The notes: generated by a model not told the origin, from the letters alone. Shown: positions 1-9,870, counted from the stretch's first letter. The stretch is 64,000 nt of DNA from Thermolongibacillus altinsuensis (GCF_004341205.1 NZ_SLUL01000005.1:1-64000), one strand, 5' to 3'. Program-made: numbers and translations.

Positions 1-89
1 TTTCCTATTGCCTTTTTTTGGTCATTAATAGGGTATCCAATTTGATTGTGGGGTATACCGCTTCAGCCATGGTTAATTGATTTTCACAG

Positions 90-116
90 AAAAAAGGGGG
101 GACACCCCCTTTTTTT
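90..116 (+). terminator. Rho-independent terminator
   Basis: A run of A and five G pairs with five C and seven T across a very short loop, a strong intrinsic terminator. It must end a transcript that starts left of the window, since positions 1-89 hold no supportable gene. The A run also allows weak termination on the other strand. Confidence 0.75.
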
Positions 117-250
117 GGTTAGAACGGGGAGGATCTGTTTAAGCCTCATTTGTTCCGCTTTCTTCGTCCAAATGCAAGCGTGTCCTCATCGAAAGCTACT
201 ACTTTCACGGATGCGTTCTTAATATGTTGAACATCAAGGAGGGATTGACC

Positions 251-706
251 ATGAAATTGCGTGAACCAATGCCAGAATTGACAGGAGCGACGGCATGTCT
301 AAATGGTGAAGTGACGAGGGAACAATTAATTGGCGAGAAACCGACGCTCATCCATTTTTGGTCCGTTAGCTGCCATCTTTGTAAAGAAGCGATGCCGCAA
401 ATTAATGAATTTCGCGATCAATATAAAGATCGACTCAATGTAATTTCTGTTCATATACCACGGTCGGAAAACGATTTAAATATTGAGCTTGTGAAAAAAA
501 CAGCTGAGGAGCATGGGATTACGCAACCAATTTTAATTGACAATGAACATAAGATCAAAGAAGCTTTTGACAATCAGTATGTTCCAGCTTACTATGTGTT
601 CGATGCGGAAGGAAAGCTACGTCATTATCAAGCGGGCGGAAGCGGAATGAAGATGCTGATCAAACGTGTCAATCGCGTGTTAGAAGAAAGCGAACAAAAC
701 GAATAA
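251..706 (+). CDS. Thioredoxin-like TlpA/ResA-family protein
   Basis: A 151-residue thiol-disulfide oxidoreductase-like protein. The active-site-type motif CHLC follows a HFWSVS strand near residue 42, and the cis-proline strand VPAYYVF is near residue 115, as in TlpA/ResA/AhpC-TSA proteins. There is no signal peptide or membrane segment in the chosen reading, so it appears cytoplasmic, unlike ResA. The start at 251 is chosen because AAGGAGGG sits seven bases upstream; an in-frame ATG at 224 has no ribosome site. It is a monocistronic gene closed by the terminator at 714-748. The substrate is unknown, and a peroxiredoxin-like role cannot be excluded. Confidence 0.85.
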   Translation: MKLREPMPELTGATACLNGEVTREQLIGEKPTLIHFWSVSCHLCKEAMPQINEFRDQYKDRLNVISVHIPRSENDLNIELVKKTAEEHGITQPILIDNEHKIKEAFDNQYVPAYYVFDAEGKLRHYQAGGSGMKMLIKRVNRVLEESEQNE

Positions 707-713
707 ACGGTGC

Positions 714-748
714 AAAGAGATCGTCAAGGAGGAGGCGGTCTCTTTTTT
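714..748 (+). terminator. Terminator of the thioredoxin-like gene
   Basis: AAAGAGA pairs with TCTCTTT and is followed by a T run, eight bases after the stop codon at 706. Confidence 0.7.
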
Positions 749-805
749 ATGTGATTTTTGTCATAAAATGTTCACCTTCCTTTTGCGCAAACGCATTATT
801 TTAAG

Positions 806-835
806 TTTACAATATAAATATAGTGAAAATATAGT
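806..835 (+). promoter_or_regulatory. Candidate sigma-A promoter of cydAB
   Basis: TTTACA (806-811) and TATAGT (830-835) are 18 bases apart, upstream of cydA. The surrounding sequence is very AT-rich, so alternatives exist. The repeat at 852-932 would lie in the 5' untranslated region of this transcript. Confidence 0.4.
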
Positions 836-851
836 TTTGTATGTAACCTAC

Positions 852-932
852 TCTATACGATAATCTTAGCTTTTTGGCAGAAAAGTGGTTTTTTATTCAT
901 GATGAGAGATGTCGGAAACTCAACTTGAATTT
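852..932 (-). repeat. MITE-like structured repeat, copy G (internally deleted)
   Basis: Read on the minus strand, this copy starts TTCAAGTTGAGTTTCCGACA, runs through CTTTTCTGCC and then jumps directly to an AAGCTAAGATTATCG-like right end. It matches both ends of the copy at 47311-47526 but lacks the central hairpins, so it is a deletion derivative. It lies between the putative cydA promoter and the cydA start. Confidence 0.7.
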
Positions 933-961
933 ATATTATTGCCATATATAGGGGGATCGAT

Positions 962-2290
962 ATGGAACTTGATAGTGTCGTTTTGGCAAGGATGCTAACG
1001 ACATTGACGTTAGCCTTTCATATTATTTTTGCGACGATTGGCGTTGGTGTACCGATTCTTATTTCCATTGCGGAATATATTGGAATAAAACGAAATGATC
1101 CGCATTATTTGCTGTTGGCAAGAAGATGGACGCGCGGCTTCGTGGTGACAGTGGCCGTTGGAGTCGTTACAGGAACATGTATCGGTTTGCAACTATCGCT
1201 GTTATGGCCGAGCTTTATGAAAATCGCGGGTCAAGTGATTAGCTTGCCTTTATTTATGGAAACGTTCGCTTTCTTCTTTGAAGCGATTTTTCTTGGCATC
1301 TATTTATATACATGGGATCGATTTAAAAAGCCGATTTATCACTGGTTGTTGTCGATTCCAATTATTATTGGCTCAAGCGCTTCGGCGTTTTTTATTACGA
1401 CCGTTAATGCGTTTATGAATACGCCGCAAGGGTTTACGCTTGAAAACGGAGCCATTGCCGCCATTGATCCGATTACAGCGATGTTTAACCCTGCGACCCC
1501 ATCGAAAGTATTCCATGTGTTAACTTCTTCGTACGTTTCTTCCGCCTTTATTTTGGCGATGATTGCGGCATTTCACATTTTGCGCGGAAAAACGGACGAG
1601 TACTACAAAAAAGCATTGAAATTAACGATGGTGGCAGGATTTATTTTTGCGTTATCGACCGCGATTGCTGGAGATCTTTCCGCGAAGTTTTTAGCTAAAT
1701 ATCAGCCGGAAAAATTAGCGGCAGGAGAATGGCATTTTGAAACGGAAAAAGGTGCGGACCTTTTGCTTTATGGGATTTTAGATGAAAATCATGAAGTCAA
1801 GTACGCTCTTCGCTTACCGAACATGTTAAGTTTCTTATCGTTTAATGATTTCAACGCAGAAGTAATCGGATTAAATGATTTTCCGGAAGATGAACGACCG
1901 CCGTTATGGATTCATTACATGTTCGACATCATGGTTACGATTGGTGTATATTTAGTCGTTGTTTCTTTTCTCTATCTTCTGTTTGAGCGGATGAAGCGCT
2001 TTAATCCGTATCATAAATGGCTTCTTTGGGCGATTGTCGCAGGCGGCCCGCTTTCGCTCGTTGCCATTGAAACAGGCTGGATTTTTGCGGAAGTCGGTCG
2101 ACAACCATGGATTTTGCGCGGATATATGAAAGTGGCAGAAGGAGCAACGACCGCCGATCATGTCGGCGAAATGTTTTTATTGTTCCTCGCCCTCTATATT
2201 GTTTTAGCGATCATTTGTACAACGGTGTTGATCAAAATGTTTAAAAACAAACCAGCGGAAACGGAGTTAGAGTATCGTTTTAACAAATAA
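962..2290 (+). CDS. cydA: Cytochrome bd-type quinol oxidase subunit I
   Basis: This 442-residue membrane subunit carries the hemes and the quinol site of a bd-type oxidase, which reduces oxygen to water using menaquinol without pumping protons. About nine hydrophobic segments are visible. The GRQPW signature is near residue 380 (EVGRQPWIL). The segment before it is short, which is the short-Q-loop form typical of Gram-positive bd oxidases (YthA/CbdA type). The start follows a GGGGGATCGAT ribosome site. cydB follows 16 bases later. No CydCD exporter genes are adjacent, unlike the B. subtilis cydABCD operon. Confidence 0.93.
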   Translation: MELDSVVLARMLTTLTLAFHIIFATIGVGVPILISIAEYIGIKRNDPHYLLLARRWTRGFVVTVAVGVVTGTCIGLQLSLLWPSFMKIAGQVISLPLFMETFAFFFEAIFLGIYLYTWDRFKKPIYHWLLSIPIIIGSSASAFFITTVNAFMNTPQGFTLENGAIAAIDPITAMFNPATPSKVFHVLTSSYVSSAFILAMIAAFHILRGKTDEYYKKALKLTMVAGFIFALSTAIAGDLSAKFLAKYQPEKLAAGEWHFETEKGADLLLYGILDENHEVKYALRLPNMLSFLSFNDFNAEVIGLNDFPEDERPPLWIHYMFDIMVTIGVYLVVVSFLYLLFERMKRFNPYHKWLLWAIVAGGPLSLVAIETGWIFAEVGRQPWILRGYMKVAEGATTADHVGEMFLLFLALYIVLAIICTTVLIKMFKNKPAETELEYRFNK

Positions 2291-2306
2291 AGAGAGGGGG
2301 AAAAGG

Positions 2307-3320
2307 GTGGATATTCAACTTGTCGGCATGACGGTTTTATGGCTTTTTTTGTACGGCTATTTAATCGTTGCTTCGATTGACTTCGGAGCAGGCTTTTTTG
2401 CGTATTACTGTAAAATGAAAAAACAAGATCATTTAGTCAATCATTTAATTAGCCGCTACTTATCGCCTGTTTGGGAGGTCACAAATGTTTTTCTCGTCTT
2501 TTTCTTCGTCGGTTTAGTCGGCTTTTTCCCTGATACCGCATACTATTATGGAACAGCTCTTCTGATCCCGGGAAGCATTGCGCTCGTTTTGTTGAGTATC
2601 CGAGGCTCATTTTATGCGTTTGCGAATTATGGCTCAAAGGAAAATAAAGTTTACTTGTTTTTGTACGGCGTATCAGGATTATTCATTCCTGCCTCTTTTT
2701 CGACTGTATTGACCATCTCAGAAGGGGGATTTATTGAAAAGCGCGGGGAAGAAATCATTTTTTTCGCAGACCGCTTGTTTAAAAGCCCGTATTCATGGAG
2801 CGTTGTTTTTTTAGCAATCGTGAGCGTTTTATTTATTAGCGCCGCATTCTTAACGTACTATGCGGATCGGGCAAACGATGAACAAGCGCGCGAAATTTTA
2901 AGAAAATATGCGCTGTTTTGGAGCCCGCCTACCATCATTGCCAGCTTGCTTGTTTTTGCAGGATTGCGTGAGCATAATATTGCCCATTTTGAAAAAATGT
3001 TGATGTATTGGTGGGTGTTTGGTTTTTCATTCATCTGTTTTCTCGTCGCTTCTTCGTTAATTTATCAACGAAAGCGATACGGAACGGCCTTTGTATTCGT
3101 CATGTTGCAGTTTTTCTTTGCTTTTTTCGGATACGGGGCCTCGCATTTGCCGTACATTTTAGATCCGTATGTAACGATTTATTCTGCCTATACAAATGAG
3201 ACGATGGGAATCGCTCTTGTTATTGTTTTTATTGCTGGATTGTTATTGTTAATCCCGTCACTTGTTTTATTAATGCGTCTTTTTCTATTTGATGCTGATT
3301 ACGTAAAGGGAAAAAAATAA
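2307..3320 (+). CDS. cydB: Cytochrome bd-type quinol oxidase subunit II
   Basis: This 337-residue CydB/CbdB-family subunit has about eight to nine transmembrane segments and forms the heterodimer with CydA. The N-terminal region holds the family pattern of an acidic residue in a membrane-side motif (SIDFGAGFF near residue 24). The start is GTG, preceded by AGAGAGGGGG, 16 bases after cydA. No heme ligands are expected in this subunit. The closest relatives are the YthB/CbdB type, matching the short-Q-loop CydA next door. Confidence 0.9.
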   Translation: MDIQLVGMTVLWLFLYGYLIVASIDFGAGFFAYYCKMKKQDHLVNHLISRYLSPVWEVTNVFLVFFFVGLVGFFPDTAYYYGTALLIPGSIALVLLSIRGSFYAFANYGSKENKVYLFLYGVSGLFIPASFSTVLTISEGGFIEKRGEEIIFFADRLFKSPYSWSVVFLAIVSVLFISAAFLTYYADRANDEQAREILRKYALFWSPPTIIASLLVFAGLREHNIAHFEKMLMYWWVFGFSFICFLVASSLIYQRKRYGTAFVFVMLQFFFAFFGYGASHLPYILDPYVTIYSAYTNETMGIALVIVFIAGLLLLIPSLVLLMRLFLFDADYVKGKK

Positions 3321-3374
3321 GCAAGTTTCCTCCGTTTTTGTGTTAAAATAAACAGTGAAACGGGGGGACTGTTG

Positions 3375-4040
3375 GTGAAAAAGAAAGAGTTTGCGGTAAT
3401 TGGGCTTGGCCGTTTTGGCGGAAGTGTTTGCCGCACATTGAGTGAACAAGGAATGGAAGTATTGGCGATTGATATTAATGAGGATAGGGTCAATGAATAC
3501 GCATCGATCGCTTCCCATGCGGTTGTTGCAGATTCAACGGATGAAGCGGTATTGAAAAGTTTAGGGATTCGCAACTTTGATCATGTCATTGTTGCTATCG
3601 GTGATAACATTCAAGCCAGCATTTTAACAACGCTTATTTTAAAAGAATTAGGGGTCGAAAAAATTACGGTAAAGGCAACGAATGATTACCATGAAAAAGT
3701 ATTGAAAAAAATAGGGGCTGATCAAATTGTTCACCCAGAACGAGATATGGGTGAGCGCATCGCCCATAACATTATTTCGAATAATGTTCTCGATTATTTG
3801 GAGCTTTCTGATCGGCATAGCATCGTCGAAATTGTCGCCAACGATCGTTTGCATGGCCATTCGTTGCTCGAGTTAGATATTCGCGCAAAATACGGAATTA
3901 ATATTGTTGCCATTAAGCGAGATAACGATATTATTGTTTCACCGCTTGCTTCCGAAATTATTCATAAAGGTGACATTTTAATTGTGATCGGTGCGGATGT
4001 GGATATTGATCGTTTCGAAAATCAAGTTGTTGGTGATTAA
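3375..4040 (+). CDS. ktrC: Ktr potassium uptake gating protein KtrC
   Basis: A 221-residue cytoplasmic RCK protein that gates a KtrB/KtrD-type potassium channel. The N-terminal Rossmann fold shows GLGRFGGS (residues 8-15) and the acidic end of strand two (IDINE), which bind ATP/ADP or NAD. The C-terminal RCK_C domain (about 140-221) is where c-di-AMP binds in the B. subtilis orthologue. The start GTG at 3375 has GGGGGA upstream at better spacing than the TTG at 3372 and gives the family N-terminus MKKKEFAVIG. Location beside rnjA matches B. subtilis ktrC rather than ktrA. The channel partner is not in the window. Confidence 0.9.
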   Translation: MKKKEFAVIGLGRFGGSVCRTLSEQGMEVLAIDINEDRVNEYASIASHAVVADSTDEAVLKSLGIRNFDHVIVAIGDNIQASILTTLILKELGVEKITVKATNDYHEKVLKKIGADQIVHPERDMGERIAHNIISNNVLDYLELSDRHSIVEIVANDRLHGHSLLELDIRAKYGINIVAIKRDNDIIVSPLASEIIHKGDILIVIGADVDIDRFENQVVGD

Positions 4041-4065
4041 GAAAAGCGCATAAACATCGCATACG

Positions 4066-4098
4066 AAAAGCACCCTGTCAGGCGACAGGGTGCTTTTT
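4066..4098. terminator. Bidirectional terminator between ktrC and rnjA
   Basis: A 14-bp perfect stem AAAAGCACCCTGTC / GACAGGGTGCTTTT with a four-base loop, flanked by A and T runs. It serves convergent ktrC and rnjA; the rnjA stop codon overlaps its right edge. Confidence 0.85.
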
Positions 4099-5765
4099 TA
4101 TACCTCCATAATAATCGGTAAAATCATCGGTCTTCGTTTTGTTTTTTCATATAAGAAAGGTGCAAGCGTGTCAGTAATTTCGTTTTTAATTTCGGACCAT
4201 TGATTTGTGCCTTGTTCTAATAATTGCTGCAAATGTTTGGTGATCAAACTTTGCGCATCGTTTATTAAATTGCCTGATTCGCGCATGTAGACAAATCCGC
4301 GCGAAATGATGTCTGGTCCTGCGGCAATTTTTAAATCTTTCATATTAATGCTAACGACAACGATCACTAATCCTTCCTCTGACAAAATGCGGCGATCGCG
4401 CAACACGATATTGCCGATATCGCCGATACCGCTACCGTCAATATAAACAGAACCGGATGGAATTTTGCCGACAATTCCTGCTTCATTTTCGCTTAATCCT
4501 AATACTTCTCCGTTGTCCATAATAAAACAATTTTCCTCTGGAACTCCGCAATCGACTGCCAATTTGACATGCATTTTTTGCATTCGATATTCGCCGTGAA
4601 TTGGCATGAAATATTTCGGTTTCATTAAGCGGATCATTAATTTTTGCTCTTCTTGACCGCCATGGCCAGATGTATGAATGTCGTTTAGCGGTCCATGGAT
4701 GACTTCTGCTCCAGCCCGATAAAGCAAATTGATTGTTCGATTGACGCTAACGGTGTTTCCAGGGATTGGAGAAGAAGAAAAGACGACCGTATCCCCAGGA
4801 ATAATTTGAATTTGTCGGTGTGTTCCATTGGCGATTCGCGATAAGGCAGCCATCGGTTCCCCTTGGCTTCCTGTGCAAAGAATGGTGACGCGATGTGCTG
4901 GCAGACGATTGATTTGCGTTGCATCCACAAACGTATCTTTCGGGCATTTAATATAGCCGAGTTGTTGGCCAATTTCGATCGCTGCTTCCATGCTGCGACC
5001 AAATACAGCAATTTTTCGGCCGTTTAGTACAGCGGCTTCCGTTACTTGTTGCAGACGATGGATATTGGATGCAAACGTAGCAAAAATGATTCGACCTTGT
5101 ACTTTACGGAAAATGTCATGAATGCTTTCGCCAACGCGGCGTTCTGACATCGTAAAATGAGGGATTTCGCTATTTGTGCTGTCAGAAAGTAAACAAAGAA
5201 CGCCTTCTTTCCCGATTTCGGCCATTTTTGTTAAGTTCGCTGGTTCGCCAACAGGAGTGAAGTCAAATTTGAAATCTCCTGTATGAACGATTTGTCCGAC
5301 CGGTGTTTTTACGACAATTCCATAGCTATCAGGAATGCTATGGGTTGTGCGGAAAAACGTGACGGCTGTTTTTTGGAAACGAATGACATCGTCTTCTTTG
5401 ATTTCAATTAATTTTGCTTGACTGAGTAAGCCGTGCTCTTCTAATTTGTTTCGAATCAATCCGAGAGCTAATTTTCCACCGTAGATCGGGACATTCACTT
5501 GACGAAGCAAATAAGGAATGCCTCCGATATGATCTTCGTGCCCGTGAGTAATAAACAACCCTTTAATTTTTTCAGCGTTTTTGACTAAATAGCTGTAATC
5601 GGGTATGACGTAATCAATTCCAAGCAATTCGTCTTCTGGAAACTTAATTCCCGCGTCAATGACGATGATTTCGTCTTGAAATTGTACGCCATATGTATTT
5701 TTTCCGATTTCGCCCAGACCGCCAAGAGCGAAAACTCCGACTTGATTTTCTTTTAAAAATTTCAT
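4098..5765 (-). CDS. rnjA: Ribonuclease J1
   Basis: A 555-residue metallo-beta-lactamase/beta-CASP nuclease with 5'-3' exonuclease and endonuclease activity, central to mRNA decay and 16S rRNA maturation. The zinc motif HGHEDHIGG is at about residues 74-82; later motifs include [15 protein letters not shown] and TSGHG (about residue 368), followed by the C-terminal domain. The length equals B. subtilis RnjA. It is the second gene of an rpoY-rnjA operon with two bases between the genes, the same arrangement as in B. subtilis. In B. subtilis, GapA bound by SR1P contacts RNase J1; SR1P is encoded at 14965 here. Confidence 0.97.
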   Translation of the reverse strand: MKFLKENQVGVFALGGLGEIGKNTYGVQFQDEIIVIDAGIKFPEDELLGIDYVIPDYSYLVKNAEKIKGLFITHGHEDHIGGIPYLLRQVNVPIYGGKLALGLIRNKLEEHGLLSQAKLIEIKEDDVIRFQKTAVTFFRTTHSIPDSYGIVVKTPVGQIVHTGDFKFDFTPVGEPANLTKMAEIGKEGVLCLLSDSTNSEIPHFTMSERRVGESIHDIFRKVQGRIIFATFASNIHRLQQVTEAAVLNGRKIAVFGRSMEAAIEIGQQLGYIKCPKDTFVDATQINRLPAHRVTILCTGSQGEPMAALSRIANGTHRQIQIIPGDTVVFSSSPIPGNTVSVNRTINLLYRAGAEVIHGPLNDIHTSGHGGQEEQKLMIRLMKPKYFMPIHGEYRMQKMHVKLAVDCGVPEENCFIMDNGEVLGLSENEAGIVGKIPSGSVYIDGSGIGDIGNIVLRDRRILSEEGLVIVVVSINMKDLKIAAGPDIISRGFVYMRESGNLINDAQSLITKHLQQLLEQGTNQWSEIKNEITDTLAPFLYEKTKRRPMILPIIMEV

Positions 5766-5767
5766 GT

Positions 5768-5977
5768 TTAAATCTCCAATACCTTAAAATCAGCGTTTTG
5801 TTTTTCGTACTCTAAATGAGCACCTTCAAGCGGTTGAATGTATTCGATGTTAATGTTACGGTCTTGTAATTTTCGGCGCACATCTCGTTCACTTTCCGCT
5901 TCGATGTAAAGTGTTTTTGTTTTTTCTCTCACAGGCACTTCTTCAGGATTCTCCTGATAAAATACTTTAAAAATCAT
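5768..5977 (-). CDS. rpoY: RNA polymerase epsilon subunit
   Basis: A 69-residue YkzG/RpoY protein, the small Firmicutes-specific subunit of RNA polymerase that binds the side of the core enzyme and resembles phage Gp2 in fold. It begins MIFKVFYQE, is rich in charged residues and lacks membrane segments. The ribosome site AAGGAGAGATG precedes the start. It is the first gene of the rpoY-rnjA operon. Assignment rests on sequence pattern, size and the fixed position before rnjA. Confidence 0.93.
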   Translation of the reverse strand: MIFKVFYQENPEEVPVREKTKTLYIEAESERDVRRKLQDRNINIEYIQPLEGAHLEYEKQNADFKVLEI

Positions 5978-6055
5978 TCTTTCATCTCTCCTTACCCGTT
6001 TGTGATGTAGCTTTCTTTATTATATATAAAAAATGAATCATTTTGAAATAAAATT

Positions 6056-6084
6056 GAAAAGAAGCCCTTCGTCATAGAAGGGCT
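6056..6084 (-). terminator. Terminator of the tiny minus-strand unit
   Basis: On the minus strand AGCCCTTC pairs with GAAGGGCT across six bases and runs into TCTTTTC. It lies nine bases after the stop of the ORF at 6094-6165, supporting a separate short transcript. Confidence 0.65.
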
Positions 6085-6093
6085 ATGTCAAAA

Positions 6094-6165
6094 TTAGGCG
6101 ATCGATTTTTTTCTTAACAATTCCTTCCATTGTTTAAGCAGCTTTTGTTTGAGTTTTTTGAGCAT
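6094..6165 (-). CDS. Possible 23-residue cationic amphipathic peptide
   Basis: A short ORF reads MLKKLKQKLLKQWKELLRKK followed by SIA. Lysine and arginine alternate with leucine in a helix-like pattern, giving a strongly basic amphipathic peptide. AAGGAG lies ten bases upstream, a -35/-10 pair is at 6189-6216 and a terminator closes the unit, so promoter, ribosome site, ORF and terminator are all present in about 160 bases. An overlapping 12-codon ORF starts at 6172 but with only three bases after AAGGAG. I do not recognise the peptide; a membrane-active or regulatory role is only inferred. The locus could instead make a small non-coding RNA. Confidence 0.45.
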   Translation of the reverse strand: MLKKLKQKLLKQWKELLRKKSIA

Positions 6166-6188
6166 GACTCATCAACTCCTTATCTTTT

Positions 6189-6216
6189 ATTGTAAACAAT
6201 TTTTGTCCAAAGTAAA
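6189..6216 (-). promoter_or_regulatory. Candidate sigma-A promoter of the tiny ORF
   Basis: On the minus strand TTTACT and TACAAT are separated by 16 bases, ending 17 bases before the AAGGAG ribosome site of the 23-residue ORF. Confidence 0.5.
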
Positions 6217-6287
6217 TGTTCTTCTTAATATTAGTATATAAGTTGATCGACATGTTTTGCATAGGAAAAAATGGAACAAAAACGTGA

Positions 6288-6328
6288 CTGAGTAATTATG
6301 GGAAGGATCTCCACAAAAACTTGACTCA
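6288..6328 (-). repeat. MITE-like repeat, copy E (ends only)
   Basis: The plus strand shows CTGAGTAATTATGGGAAGGA, then TCTCCACAAAAACTTGACTC. These are the two ends of the copy at 25713-25802 joined together, so only about 40 bases remain. It lies between the divergent tiny ORF and ykrA. Confidence 0.5.
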
Positions 6329-6347
6329 CACCAAAAACGGAATTTCA

Positions 6348-6376
6348 TTGACAATTTTCATCTGTTCGTTTACGGT
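6348..6376 (+). promoter_or_regulatory. Candidate promoter of ykrA
   Basis: A perfect -35 TTGACA (6348-6353) is followed after 17 bases by TACGGT (6371-6376), about 43 bases before the ykrA start. Confidence 0.5.
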
Positions 6377-6418
6377 AGGTTTGTGAAGTTTTACACGTTT
6401 AAATCATGAGGGTGGGAA

Positions 6419-7198
6419 ATGATGGATAAAAAAATTGTTTTCTTTGATATCGATGGAACGCTATTGGATCATGACAAGGAACTGCCAGCATCGACCGCTG
6501 CCGCCATTCAAGCATTAAAGCAAGAAGGAATTTATGTGGCGATTGCGACTGGGCGCGCGCCGTTTATGTTTAAGGAATTGCGGGAATCGCTCGGAATTGA
6601 CTCGTTTGTTAGTTTTAATGGTCAATATGTTGTGTTTGAAGGGGAAGTCATTTATGAAAATCCATTGGATAAAGAACGCCTTCATTCATTAAAAGAAGCG
6701 GCTCACGCCAATGAACATCCGCTCGTTTTTATGGATGCGGAAACGATGAAAGCAAGTGTTGAAAATCATCCTCATATTCATGTAAGCATGGGAAGCTTAA
6801 AGTTTACTCATCCTGAGTTCGATGAATATTATTACCAACATCAAAATATTTATCAAGCGCTTTTATTTTGTAAACCCGAAGAAGAAGAACTGTATGTTCG
6901 TACATATAAAGAATTTCGTTTTGTGCGCTGGCATGCCGTTTCAACGGATGTCCTTCCATCTGGCGGTTCCAAAGCGGAAGGAATCAAAAAAATGATCGAG
7001 AGAGTTGGCGTTCGACGCGAAAACGTCTATGCGTTTGGCGATGGGCTAAATGATATCGAAATGCTTCAATTTGTCGGCACGGGGGTCGCGATGGGAAATG
7101 CGAAAGAGGAAGTGAAACAAATTGCCGATTTTGTGACCAAACCTGTCGATGAAGATGGAATTTTATTTGGATTAAAAAAGCTAGGTTTATTGAAATAG
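6419..7198 (+). CDS. ykrA: HAD-superfamily Cof-type phosphatase YkrA
   Basis: A 259-residue cytoplasmic hydrolase of the Cof (class IIB) HAD family, which typically removes phosphate from small metabolites such as sugar phosphates or flavin precursors. Motif I is FFDIDGTLLD (residues 8-17, nucleophile and acid Asp), motif II is the TGR segment near residue 42, motif III is a Lys near residue 191, and motif IV is GDGLNDIEML (about 214-223). The substrate is not known. ATG at 6422 would give MDKKI and fits the ribosome site about as well. Gene position between rpoY and def matches B. subtilis ykrA. Confidence 0.9.
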   Translation: MMDKKIVFFDIDGTLLDHDKELPASTAAAIQALKQEGIYVAIATGRAPFMFKELRESLGIDSFVSFNGQYVVFEGEVIYENPLDKERLHSLKEAAHANEHPLVFMDAETMKASVENHPHIHVSMGSLKFTHPEFDEYYYQHQNIYQALLFCKPEEEELYVRTYKEFRFVRWHAVSTDVLPSGGSKAEGIKKMIERVGVRRENVYAFGDGLNDIEMLQFVGTGVAMGNAKEEVKQIADFVTKPVDEDGILFGLKKLGLLK

Positions 7199-7223
7199 AA
7201 AAGGGGAACAGCCCCCTTTTCTT
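7197..7223. terminator. Bidirectional terminator between ykrA and def
   Basis: AAAAGGGG pairs with CCCCTTTT around a short loop, placed between convergent ykrA and def. Confidence 0.7.
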
Positions 7224-7776
7224 ATCTTTCAATCGGTATAGCATTTTCAGGAATTTTGAAAGGGTTTTCTTTATCGATATGATCGTAAAACATAATGCCG
7301 TTCAAATGATCAATTTCATGTTGGAAAACGATGGCAGGGAGTCCTTTTAAACGCAATTTCACCGTTTCTCCTTCTAGCGTCGTTCCGGTAACGGTGATTC
7401 GTGCATAGCGCGGAACATAGCCTGGAATGGGACGATCAACGGATAAGCATCCTTCACCGCTTGTTAAATAACATTTTTCAACGGAATGGCTAATAATTTT
7501 TGGATTAAACAATGCATAGCTATATAAATTTCCTTTCTCATCCGTAACGTGAACAGCAATCATTCGTTTCGATACATTAATTTGCGGAGCCGCTAACCCA
7601 ATTCCTGGGCGAAGACCGTATTTTTCTGCTAATTCGGGATCTTGGCTCATTTTTACATATTCTAATAAGCTGGCTAAAATTTTCTTATCTTCGTCAGAAG
7701 GAGGAAGAGGCACCTCCTCAGCTACTTTTCGCAACGTTGGATGCCCATCCTTAATAATATCTTTCGCTGTAATCAT
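7222..7776 (-). CDS. def: Peptide deformylase
   Basis: This 184-residue metalloenzyme removes the formyl group from the initiator methionine of new proteins. All three family motifs are present: GIGLAAPQI (about residue 59), EGCLS (about 108, metal-ligand Cys) and QHEIDHLNG (about 151, two His ligands and catalytic Glu). The length and the insert between motifs 1 and 2 are of the type II (Gram-positive) form. Position next to ykrA matches B. subtilis defB (ykrB). The ribosome site is AAGGAGTGAGGATCC. A methionyl-tRNA formyltransferase is not in the window. Confidence 0.95.
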   Translation of the reverse strand: MITAKDIIKDGHPTLRKVAEEVPLPPSDEDKKILASLLEYVKMSQDPELAEKYGLRPGIGLAAPQINVSKRMIAVHVTDEKGNLYSYALFNPKIISHSVEKCYLTSGEGCLSVDRPIPGYVPRYARITVTGTTLEGETVKLRLKGLPAIVFQHEIDHLNGIMFYDHIDKENPFKIPENAIPIER

Positions 7777-7825
7777 TGGATCCTCACTCCTTATTTTTTG
7801 ATTTTCAGTAAAGGGAGATGATTTT

Positions 7826-8452
7826 ATGTCATTTCGACAAACGCTGTTCTTCTCTATTTTACTTATTGTTTTAACAAGTTGCAGTATAAACTCTCCAGAA
7901 AGGGAATTAAAATCGTTATTAAATGAAGTGAATCAATTAGAACAATCGTTTGCGAAGCACCAACAGCCACTTATTGAATTAGAGAAAAAGGAAAAAGAAA
8001 TTTATGAAGAAATTATGTCGTTAGGGCTAAAGCAATTTGATCAAATTCAGCCGTTCGTGAAAGAAGCATTGCAAGTCATTGATCAGCGAAAAAAGCGAAT
8101 GGATGAAGAGCGAAAAAACATGGTTCGCTTAAAAGATGAGATGGCGAATTTGCAACGATTGATTGATCAGATCGATGATCCGACAATAAAAAGTGAAGCG
8201 AGGAACGTTTACGAACTATGGGAGAAGCGTTATCGCTCATATGAACAATTATATCAATATTATCATCAAGCGTTGCAACTTGAGTCCCAATTTTATCATC
8301 TATTGCAAGAAAAGGATCTAACGTTTGTTGAACTTGAAGAAAAAATAAACGAGATTAATAAAACATATGAACGATTTCAAAAGATGATCGAGCAGTATAA
8401 TGATTATACCAATCAGTACAATAAAGCAAAGAAAACACTATATTCCTTATGA
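7826..8452 (+). CDS. ykyA: YkyA-family lipoprotein
   Basis: A 208-residue predicted lipoprotein of the YkyA family. An N-terminal hydrophobic segment ends in a lipobox LTSC (Cys19). The mature part is almost entirely helical and highly charged, with long Glu/Lys/Gln-rich stretches that look like coiled coil, so it probably stands on the outer face of the membrane. Family proteins are annotated as putative cell-wall-binding lipoproteins, but the function is not established. It lies between def and pdhA as in B. subtilis. Confidence 0.85.
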   Translation: MSFRQTLFFSILLIVLTSCSINSPERELKSLLNEVNQLEQSFAKHQQPLIELEKKEKEIYEEIMSLGLKQFDQIQPFVKEALQVIDQRKKRMDEERKNMVRLKDEMANLQRLIDQIDDPTIKSEARNVYELWEKRYRSYEQLYQYYHQALQLESQFYHLLQEKDLTFVELEEKINEINKTYERFQKMIEQYNDYTNQYNKAKKTLYSL

Positions 8453-8555
8453 AAAACAGAAATAATACAGTTTTTCAAAAAATATTATAACAGATTAATA
8501 ACAGTTTCAATATTTTCCAATTTTAATATAATGCAAAAGCTTCGAGTCAAAGTAA

Positions 8556-8584
8556 TTGACGATTAATATCGGAACGTGTAAACT
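8556..8584 (+). promoter_or_regulatory. Candidate promoter of pdhABCD
   Basis: TTGACG (8556-8561), 17 bases, TAAACT (8579-8584). The implied leader is about 170 bases and includes the inverted repeat at 8605-8638. The rest of the 308-base gap after ykyA is AT-rich and holds no gene. Confidence 0.5.
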
Positions 8585-8604
8585 TGAATATGTAAAAGAA
8601 TAGT

Positions 8605-8638
8605 TGTATTAATGAAAACCACATTTTTTATTAATACA
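8605..8638 (+). promoter_or_regulatory. AT-rich inverted repeat in the pdhA leader
   Basis: TGTATTAAT (8605-8613) pairs perfectly with ATTAATACA (8630-8638), and the adjoining A and T runs extend the stem. There is no T run after it, so it is not a classic terminator. It could be a repressor site or an RNA leader hairpin. Confidence 0.45.
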
Positions 8639-8712
8639 GCTTTAAATAAACAATATTGCTGCTTCGAACATTGAAAACGGTGTCTGTTTACTAAAAATTT
8701 TGGGTAAATTAA

Positions 8713-9867
<1,155 letters not shown>

Positions 9868-9870
9868 ACA

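Noticed and set aside
1-89. Minus-strand 21-codon ORF near the window start
   Set aside because: No ribosome site, no terminator, and no recognisable sequence; the region is better seen as the tail of an upstream unit.
760-790. Possible Rex site before cydA (TGTCATAAAATGTTCAC)
   Set aside because: The half-sites do not match the TTGTGAA/TTCACAA Rex consensus well enough to call, though Rex control of cydAB would be expected.
3008-3199. Open frames inside cydB and other long genes on both strands
   Set aside because: These are shadows of real genes in other frames, without ribosome sites, and their translations are rich in Cys, Phe and Ser runs unlike real proteins.
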